From the NCBI GenBank assembly GCA_030152225.1, contig JASLHL010000062.1, forward strand, positions 1 to 13,716: 13,716 bases of DNA. The letters are read 5' to 3'. This stretch comes from Flavobacterium sp. GTDB taxonomy: Bacteria > Bacteroidota > Bacteroidia > Flavobacteriales > Flavobacteriaceae. Shown piece by piece: positions 8,818 through 13,716 of the stretch. Positions within the stretch are counted from its first letter, which is position 1. Each line of letters opens with the position of its first letter. Below the pieces are notes generated by a model, which worked only from the letters and a program-made list of their open reading frames with translations, was not told where the DNA came from and searched no databases. The position numbers were made by a program, and so were the translations under genes.

Positions 8818-8850
8818 AAAAGGGCTTCGAGTATTCGAAGCCCTTTTTTT
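8818..8850 (+). terminator. Strong intrinsic terminator of ompA-like gene
   Basis: A 13-bp stem pairs 8818-8830 (core AGGGCTTCGA) with 8835-8847 around the 4-nt loop GTAT, and a run of seven T spans 8844-8850. It lies 27 nt after the ompA stop and ends only 15 nt before the ATG of the AddB-like gene. Confidence 0.92.
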
Positions 8851-8865
8851 AGTACCTTTAGTCAC

Positions 8866-11625
8866 ATGAGTCAACAGCGTTTTTTATATCGATTAAGTGA
8901 AGAAATAAAGCGGAATTTTCCCTCTTCTATGCATGATTTGGTTGTGGTATTGCCCAATAAAAGAGCAAAGGTCTTTTTGCTTGAACAACTGAAACAGTTT
9001 TATGATCAAAGTGTCTTTGCTCCTAGTATTATCAGTGTTGAAGAACTGGTGCAAGATATTGCTCAATTGCGCGGTATTGATTCAATTGAACTTTTGTTCG
9101 AGTTCTATCACGTCTATAAAAATCGAGTAGGGGAGCAAGCGGAGGACTTTGATTACTTTGTAAACTGGGCACGCATGTTGTTGCAGGATTTTAATGAAGT
9201 TGATCGTTACTTATTAAATCCAACGCATGTCTTTAGTTATTTAAAAGACATTGAAGATATTAACCATTGGGCAGTTAATGTTGATCAACAGACGGATTTG
9301 ATTAAAAATTATCTTCAGTTCTGGGAGCAAATACCACTGTATTATACAGCGCTTTACGAATATTTAAAAAGCAAAAAGATTGGTTATCAAGGAATGATCT
9401 ACCGAGAGGCTGTTGCGGGACATCAGGATTTTTTGAAAACCAAAGACAATCAGTATTACTTTGCGGGATTCAATGCGTTAAACGCGGCTGAGGAAGTTAT
9501 TATTCAGCACTTCCTAGTCGAAGGTCGTGCGCGTGTTTTTTGGGATATTGATGCGGTATTTTTACACGATCCTTATCACGATGCTGGTTTGTTTTTGAGA
9601 AGAATCAAAAAACAGTGGCCTTACTATGAAAATCATCCTTTTGAATGGATTACCACTCATTTTTCGGAGGAAAAAAATATCGAAATTATTCAAACCCCTA
9701 AGAGTGTTGGGCAAGCTAAGATTGTTGGCGGCGTGATTGAGCAAGCCTTGGCAAAGGGAACTGCTTTGGATCAAATTGCCGTTGTCTTGGGCGATGAAAA
9801 TTTACTTCAACCTGTCTTGTATGGGTTACCTCATACTGTAAGTAGTTTGAATATTACCATGGGATACAGTGGAAATAGCAGTCCTGTACAGTTGTTTTTA
9901 AACAAAGTATTCAAGATGCATTTGGCTGCGGTACGACGTGGCGGAAAGCAGTATGTATTTTACTATAGAGATGTACTGGAAGTATTGACGAGTCCTGTTA
10001 TGGAAGGCCTATTTGCTGTTGATACCGTCGTTTCGGAGATTCAGAAAAAAAACCTAACTTTTTTCTCTTTTGATCGATTTGAATCGTGGATAAAAGGAAG
10101 TGATACGGAAGAAAAAAGGCTTGTTTTCGATGCGTGGAGTGATAAAGATCCAGCGGCTATTTTAAAGGGATTGATTGCTTTGATTATTCTAGTCAAAAAT
10201 AGATTAGTGGTGGATAGCCAGCAAAATCGTCTGATGAAAACGTTTTTGTTTACCACTTACAATCTGCTTAATCGCTTGTTGTCGTATTGTGAAAAATATC
10301 CATTTATCCACTCTATCGAATTGCTTCATGTTTTATACAAGCAGATCATGGATATGAGTGAGGTTTCTTTTGAAGGAGATCCTTTAGAAGGCCTGCAAAT
10401 CATGGGGATTTTAGAAAGTAGGGTGTTGGATTTTGATACGGTGATTGTCACTTCTGTCAATGAGGGAAAATTTCCTTCAGGCAAAACGCAGCAGTCCTTT
10501 ATTCCCTATGATGTAAAAAGAGAATTAGGTTTGCCTACCTACAAAGAAAAAGATGCGATTTATAGCTTTCACTTCTATCATCTGCTTTTGCGCGCCAAAC
10601 AGGTGTATTTGATTTACAACTCCCAGGCAGAAGGAATAGATGCTGGAGAGAAGAGTCGCTTTTTAGCTCAACTTGAAATGGAGAAACAAGCTGCTCATCA
10701 CTTGACTAATGTGACCTATTCCGCTTATTTGCCAGACAAGGCTTATGCGCCTATTTCGATTGGAAAATCGGAGGAGTTGATGGAGAAGTTGAAGGAAATT
10801 GCTACAGTAAAAGGATTTTCGCCTTCAGCTTTAACGGCCTATTTGCGAAATCCCCTACAGTTTTATGTACAACAAGTTTTGCGCATTCGCGAAGTAGAGG
10901 AGGTAGAAGAAAGTGTAGCCTTGAATACTTTGGGTACCATTATTCACAATGCTTTAGAAAATCTGTACCAGCCTTATGTTGGTCAAGTCTTGGATGTTGG
11001 AATGATTAAAGCCATCCAACAAGTGGCAGATGAAGAAGTTCAGAAACAATTTGAAGAAATTTACAACAGTGACAAGGAGAAGATGGGAAAGAACCTCTTG
11101 GCATTTGAGGTAGCGAAGCGCAATGTTTATCACTTTTTAAGAGAAGAATTAAGCGGCTTAGAACAAGGCGATCAGGTCGAGTTATTGGCGTTGGAAACGA
11201 GGCTAGAACATGTGTTGGAAGACAGTCGTTTTCCTTATCCGATTAAATTGTTTGGTTTTGTTGATCGCATTGAAAGAAGAAATGGCACCATCCGTGTAAT
11301 TGATTATAAATCTGGAAAAGTGGAGGCAAATCAGGTCAAACTTTCCCAATGGGAAGGATTGACAACTCACTTAAAGAATGACAAGATCATCCAATTGCTG
11401 TGCTATGCCTTGATGTATGCGGATCAAAAGAACTTAGAAACGCTAGAAGCGGGGATATATTCGTTCAAAAATCGCCGAGAAGGCTTTTTGTTTTTCGGTG
11501 TACGCGAAGGTAGAACGGTCGATCACGCCATCACGCCATCAGTTTTAACTGCTTTTCGGGATGAATTGATCGAATTGATCTTACTTATTTTAGATCCAGA
11601 GACCCCCTTTGTTGAAACAATATAA
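8866..11625 (+). CDS. AddB-like PD-(D/E)XK nuclease (AddAB partner, recombinational repair)
   Basis: Predicted second subunit of an AddAB-type end-resection enzyme, with a helicase-like but probably non-ATPase front part and a C-terminal nuclease. The protein is 919 residues, shorter than B. subtilis AddB (about 1166). The N-terminus (VVVLPNKRAKVFLLEQL, 26-42) sits where AddB has its P-loop but has no GxxGxGKT. The segment from about 506 to 534 (PLEGLQIMGILESR...VNEGKFP) is the family's characteristic remnant of a helicase motif. The nuclease shows His694 (GTIIHNALE), Asp800 (FGFVDRIE), Asp813 and Lys815 (IDYKSGK), Gln843 and Tyr847, so it should be catalytic. Only two cysteines are present (in LLSYCEK and LLCYAL), so the four-cysteine iron-sulphur staple of classical AddB is absent. 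The start is the first ATG after the ompA terminator. The AddA-like gene lies upstream beyond kbl and ompA. Confidence 0.88.
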   Translation: MSQQRFLYRLSEEIKRNFPSSMHDLVVVLPNKRAKVFLLEQLKQFYDQSVFAPSIISVEELVQDIAQLRGIDSIELLFEFYHVYKNRVGEQAEDFDYFVNWARMLLQDFNEVDRYLLNPTHVFSYLKDIEDINHWAVNVDQQTDLIKNYLQFWEQIPLYYTALYEYLKSKKIGYQGMIYREAVAGHQDFLKTKDNQYYFAGFNALNAAEEVIIQHFLVEGRARVFWDIDAVFLHDPYHDAGLFLRRIKKQWPYYENHPFEWITTHFSEEKNIEIIQTPKSVGQAKIVGGVIEQALAKGTALDQIAVVLGDENLLQPVLYGLPHTVSSLNITMGYSGNSSPVQLFLNKVFKMHLAAVRRGGKQYVFYYRDVLEVLTSPVMEGLFAVDTVVSEIQKKNLTFFSFDRFESWIKGSDTEEKRLVFDAWSDKDPAAILKGLIALIILVKNRLVVDSQQNRLMKTFLFTTYNLLNRLLSYCEKYPFIHSIELLHVLYKQIMDMSEVSFEGDPLEGLQIMGILESRVLDFDTVIVTSVNEGKFPSGKTQQSFIPYDVKRELGLPTYKEKDAIYSFHFYHLLLRAKQVYLIYNSQAEGIDAGEKSRFLAQLEMEKQAAHHLTNVTYSAYLPDKAYAPISIGKSEELMEKLKEIATVKGFSPSALTAYLRNPLQFYVQQVLRIREVEEVEESVALNTLGTIIHNALENLYQPYVGQVLDVGMIKAIQQVADEEVQKQFEEIYNSDKEKMGKNLLAFEVAKRNVYHFLREELSGLEQGDQVELLALETRLEHVLEDSRFPYPIKLFGFVDRIERRNGTIRVIDYKSGKVEANQVKLSQWEGLTTHLKNDKIIQLLCYALMYADQKNLETLEAGIYSFKNRREGFLFFGVREGRTVDHAITPSVLTAFRDELIELILLILDPETPFVETI

Positions 11626-11654
11626 AAAAAGCGAGAATTTACTTCTCGCTTTTT
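11624..11654. terminator. Bidirectional terminator between AddB-like gene and hydrolase
   Basis: A perfect 12-bp stem pairs 11626-11637 (AAAAAGCGAGAA) with 11643-11654 around a 5-nt loop. The right arm ends in five T on the plus strand. The A tract 11624-11630 gives seven T on the minus strand. It lies between two convergent stop codons and overlaps the last bases of the addB-like TAA, so both genes can use it. Confidence 0.9.
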
Positions 11655-11664
11655 GCTTTATTCA

Positions 11665-12450
11665 TTAGCCTTTGACCTGTTCTGTTAGGAGTTGTAGTAA
11701 GGCTTCTTTTTGTTCGATATGGAGCATATGTCCACCTGCTAAGGTTGACACAGTTGCGTTTGTGCCGATGGCTTGTTCTTGTGTTTCTTCATAAGGCATG
11801 ACAGGATCCTCTTGACCTAAGATAAAAGAAATCGCATAGGGAGCAAAGTGGAGGAGGACTTCTCTGTCAATCCTCGTTTTCATTCCTTCCAATGCGGCGA
11901 TTACGCCTTGAGTGGGTGTTTTTAAAGCTTCTTCTCTTGCGTGATCGATGGCTTGTTGATGCAGTGGTCTGATGTGATCTGCAAAGAGGTTGTTGATGGC
12001 CATATTGATAAAAAGCGGCGCATTTTTTTTAATTAGGTCAATAGCGCGATTTCTATTTTCAATGCGTTCAGGACTATCTGCTCGTGCTGTTGAGTTAATC
12101 AAGATGATCTTTTTTACCAAATCAGGATATAGTTCTGCAAAGGCAAGCGAGACATATCCTCCCATAGAATGACCAATCAGTGTTACTTTTTTTAGCTTGA
12201 GCTGCGTAATTACTGCAAAAATGGCATCTGCCATGTCTTCCATGGAATGAATGTAACCAAGGCAACCTGTTTCACCATGGCCCAATAAGTCAAAGCTAAT
12301 GACGCGATACTTTGAAGAAAAGTGATCCATGTAGTCTGTCCACATTTTGGCATTTTCTAAAAAACCATGTAAAAAGATCAATGTATTTCCCTTGCCGCTG
12401 TCATAGTAATTGACTGGAATGTTTTTATATATCAGCGATTTCTGTACCAT
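11665..12450 (-). CDS. Alpha/beta hydrolase (serine esterase-type fold)
   Basis: A 261-residue cytosolic hydrolase of the alpha/beta fold, with no signal peptide. It shows the oxyanion-side HGF motif at 28-30, the strand motif FDLLGHG (53-59), and the nucleophile elbow GHSMGG with Ser95. A likely acid is Asp215 (GQEDPVMP), and the likely catalytic His is His241 in AGGHMLHIE; all are at usual family distances. The catalytic triad therefore looks complete. Residues 125-200 form the variable helical cap that determines substrate, so the ester, lactone or other substrate cannot be predicted. It resembles the MhpC/BioH-like group in general shape, but I would not assign BioH. The gene is convergent with the AddB-like gene and divergent from the chaN-like gene. 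A plausible promoter lies at 12473-12503 on the minus strand, and it shares the terminator at 11624-11654. Confidence 0.93.
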   Translation of the reverse strand: MVQKSLIYKNIPVNYYDSGKGNTLIFLHGFLENAKMWTDYMDHFSSKYRVISFDLLGHGETGCLGYIHSMEDMADAIFAVITQLKLKKVTLIGHSMGGYVSLAFAELYPDLVKKIILINSTARADSPERIENRNRAIDLIKKNAPLFINMAINNLFADHIRPLHQQAIDHAREEALKTPTQGVIAALEGMKTRIDREVLLHFAPYAISFILGQEDPVMPYEETQEQAIGTNATVSTLAGGHMLHIEQKEALLQLLTEQVKG

Positions 12451-12472
12451 TATTTGTGTTTTGTTGAGCAGG

Positions 12473-12503
12473 CAAAAGTACAGGATGCAAAAGGAATAAA
12501 AAA
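12473..12503 (-). promoter_or_regulatory. Probable promoter of the alpha/beta hydrolase gene
   Basis: On the minus strand TACTTTTG (12480-12473) fits the -7 consensus TAnnTTTG exactly. TTTT (12503-12500) lies 19 nt upstream as a weak -33 element. Transcription would start near 12467, leaving a leader of about 17 nt. The same spacing and the same TTTT variant occur at the sodA promoter. Confidence 0.5.
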
Positions 12504-12577
12504 CTTTCTTCTAGTTAAATCCTCTTTTAAAGTATTGGTTTTCTATTTTTATTTATTCTAAATTATTGAAATAGAAG

Positions 12578-12585
12578 TATCTTTG
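12578..12585 (+). promoter_or_regulatory. Possible -7 element of the chaN-like gene
   Basis: TATCTTTG matches TAnnTTTG exactly, 23 nt before the ATG at 12609, which would give a leader of about 17 nt. No TTTG is present at the expected -33 distance (the region near 12555-12558 reads ATTC), so either the promoter is weak or it needs an activator. I saw no clear Fur-box palindrome in this intergenic region. Confidence 0.4.
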
Positions 12586-12608
12586 AAGCAGATAAAAACA
12601 CAGATAAC

Positions 12609-13463
12609 ATGAAATATATTTACAGCGTATTATTCGCTTTGTTAGTAGGGACCGTTTTTGCGGGAGAAGGACAGCCGTATCAAATTTACAATGCGAAAGG
12701 GAAGAAGGTAACGTATAAACAAATGATTAAGCAGTTGGCAAAATCCGATGTTGTATTATTTGGCGAATACCACAATAACTCACTAGGGCATTGGTTGCAG
12801 CTAAAAGTAACCGAAAGTTTGGGAGAAAATCAGGCGCTAGTTTTAGGAGCGGAAATGTTTGAGGCGGATAATCAGGAAGGATTAACGGCTTATGTAACAG
12901 GAAAAACACAAGAGGAAGAGTTTTCGCAAGCCGTTCGTTTGTGGAACAATTACAAAGGCGATTACCGACCGTTGGTGGAATATGCCAAGGCAAAGCGCTT
13001 TCCTTTTGTAGCTACTAATGTGCCGCGTCGTTATGCAAGTTTGTTATTTAAAGGGGGGATGGAAGCGTTAGATACGTTAAAAGTAGAAGAAAAAGCGTGG
13101 ATTGCTCCGTTGCCTTTTCCTTATGATCCTGAATTGCCAAGTTATAAAGAGATGTTGACCATGTTTGAAGCAGAGCATGTAAATGAGAATTTACCTAAAG
13201 CACAAGCGATTAAAGATGCGACCATGGCACATTTTATTCAAGCCAACATGGAACAAGATAAATTGTTTGTACACTACAACGGATCCTACCACAGCAATAA
13301 GTATGAGGGGATTTATTGGTACTTAAATCACTATGCTCCCCAGCTTAAAGTAGCAACAATTACGATGGTAGAGGGCGATAATGTAGCAGATTTCGAAAAA
13401 CTCAATCTTGGTTTGGCTGACTTTATTCTTGTTATCGATGCGAATATTTTAAAGTCGTTTTAG
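12609..13463 (+). CDS. ChaN-family exported protein (haem/iron-related, DUF399)
   Basis: A member of the ChaN family, whose Campylobacter member is an iron-regulated haem-binding lipoprotein. The 284-residue protein starts with a signal peptide (hydrophobic core about 4-17, likely cut after VFA at 18). There is no lipobox cysteine, and indeed no cysteine in that region, so it should be a soluble periplasmic protein rather than a lipoprotein. Family motifs are seen at FGEYH (51-55) with His61, GAEMFEADNQ (80-89), TNVPRRY (136-142), AIKDATMAHFI (200-210) and HYNGSYHS (222-229). The fold belongs to the wider Tiki/TraB/EreA-like group built around the GExH and E motifs. Direct haem binding or hydrolytic activity in this protein is inference. 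It stands alone, divergent from the hydrolase, and no TonB receptor or haem transporter gene is adjacent. I chose the ATG because the signal peptide follows it directly. Confidence 0.88.
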   Translation: MKYIYSVLFALLVGTVFAGEGQPYQIYNAKGKKVTYKQMIKQLAKSDVVLFGEYHNNSLGHWLQLKVTESLGENQALVLGAEMFEADNQEGLTAYVTGKTQEEEFSQAVRLWNNYKGDYRPLVEYAKAKRFPFVATNVPRRYASLLFKGGMEALDTLKVEEKAWIAPLPFPYDPELPSYKEMLTMFEAEHVNENLPKAQAIKDATMAHFIQANMEQDKLFVHYNGSYHSNKYEGIYWYLNHYAPQLKVATITMVEGDNVADFEKLNLGLADFILVIDANILKSF

Positions 13464-13645
13464 AATGTTATAGAAAAATATACTATTTAGTCTTAAATCT
13501 AGTTGAGCAATAATTTTTTTTTAAAGAAAATAATGTGAAAAACTTTGTTTATATTGAGTATAAATAGATGTGCACACATTGTGGATAACGTTAATTAGGT
13601 GTATTTTTGAGAGATTTTTTCAAGAAAAACAATTAAAATTACATT
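13464..13645. other. Intergenic region between chaN-like gene and sdhC
   Basis: This 182-bp AT-rich spacer is the longest non-genic stretch in the window. It holds a weak AT-only hairpin (TTTATA 13548-13553 with TATAAA 13559-13564), a run of nine T near 13512-13521, the palindrome TGTGCACA (13569-13576), a perfect DnaA-box 9-mer (13580-13588, minus orientation) and the sdhC promoter. I see no convincing GC-rich terminator for the chaN-like gene and no RNA gene. Confidence 0.6.
13579..13609 (+). promoter_or_regulatory. Bacteroidota-type promoter of sdhC
   Basis: TTG (13579-13581) and TATTTTTG (13602-13609) are separated by 20 nt and match the -33/-7 consensus well; the -7 element is exact. 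Transcription would start near 13616, with an A-rich leader of about 30 nt before the sdhC ATG. Confidence 0.75.
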
Positions 13646-13716
13646 ATGGCAAAATCTGCACTTTTAAAGTCATCCATTGCAAAGAAATATTGGATGTCTC
13701 TTACAGGGTTATTTTT
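13646..13716 (+). CDS. sdhC: Succinate dehydrogenase cytochrome b subunit, N-terminal fragment
   Basis: The last 71 bases encode the first 23 residues, starting MAKSALLKSSIAKKYWMSL and entering a hydrophobic segment (TGLF). This start matches the b558-type cytochrome subunit of succinate dehydrogenase/fumarate reductase in Flavobacteriaceae, where a short KSSIAKK stretch precedes the first transmembrane helix. That membrane subunit binds haem b and menaquinone and anchors SdhA and SdhB. The family assignment rests on a short fragment and on recall of flavobacterial sequences. The expected continuation is sdhA and sdhB on the same strand beyond the window. A consensus-type promoter directly upstream fits sdhC being the first gene of that operon. 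Confidence 0.83.
   Translation, partial: MAKSALLKSSIAKKYWMSLTGLF

Noticed and set aside
9562..9774. Minus-strand open frames inside the AddB-like gene (also 10041-10256)
   Set aside because: They are shadow frames of the coding strand, short and without any family features.
11563..11580. Tandem 9-base repeat GAATTGATC near the end of the AddB-like gene
   Set aside because: It encodes an ordinary Glu-Leu-Ile repeat in a helix, has only two copies and has no sign of function.
11990..12172. Plus-strand open frame of 60 codons inside the hydrolase gene
   Set aside because: It is antisense to the region containing the nucleophile elbow of an intact hydrolase; nothing supports it as a gene.
12727..12993. 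Minus-strand open frame of 88 codons inside the chaN-like gene
   Set aside because: It is antisense to conserved ChaN motifs and has no leader or recognisable product.

Overview
This window looks like ordinary core chromosome of a member of the Flavobacteriaceae (Bacteroidota). I base this on low G+C, A-rich leaders without Shine-Dalgarno sequences, several promoters of the Bacteroidota type (TTTG / about 19 nt / TAnnTTTG), an OmpA-family porin with thrombospondin type-3 calcium repeats, and a succinate dehydrogenase cytochrome b start typical of this group. The protein flavour recalls Myroides, but that genus guess is inference only.

Layout, left to right. Positions 1-540 hold the 3' end of an unrecognised, unusually AT-rich gene. 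A hairpin at 569-597 separates it from two genes on the minus strand: an SLC13/DASS sodium:dicarboxylate-type symporter (625-2025) and a Mn-type superoxide dismutase (2203-2808). Divergent from sod, on the plus strand, come an AddA-like helicase-nuclease (2912-6064) and glycine C-acetyltransferase kbl (6097-7290), 32 nt apart and probably co-transcribed. An outer-membrane OmpA-family protein with five calcium-binding repeats (7400-8791) follows, with its own consensus promoter and a strong terminator. Next is an AddB-like nuclease (8866-11625). A bidirectional terminator closes this block against a convergent alpha/beta hydrolase (11665-12450, minus). Divergent from the hydrolase is a ChaN-family exported haem/iron-related protein (12609-13463, plus). 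The window ends in the first codons of sdhC (13646 onward), behind a consensus promoter.

The functional theme is double-strand-break repair by an AddAB-type pair. Its two subunits are encoded on the same strand but split by kbl and ompA. The AddB partner is short and lacks both a Walker A motif and the cysteines of the iron-sulphur staple. The other genes are housekeeping: anion import, oxidative stress defence, threonine/glycine metabolism, envelope anchoring, possible haem handling and respiration. I found no CRISPR array, tRNA, rRNA, insertion sequence or defence cluster. The only hint of accessory DNA is the AT-rich fragment at the left edge. No non-genic stretch exceeds 300 bases; the longest is 13464-13645. 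I do not see convincing evidence of a previously undescribed system. The most unusual points are the 81-bp repeat array in ompA, the cysteine-poor AddB, the position of the addB start against the ompA terminator, and a perfect DnaA-box 9-mer inside the sdhC promoter.
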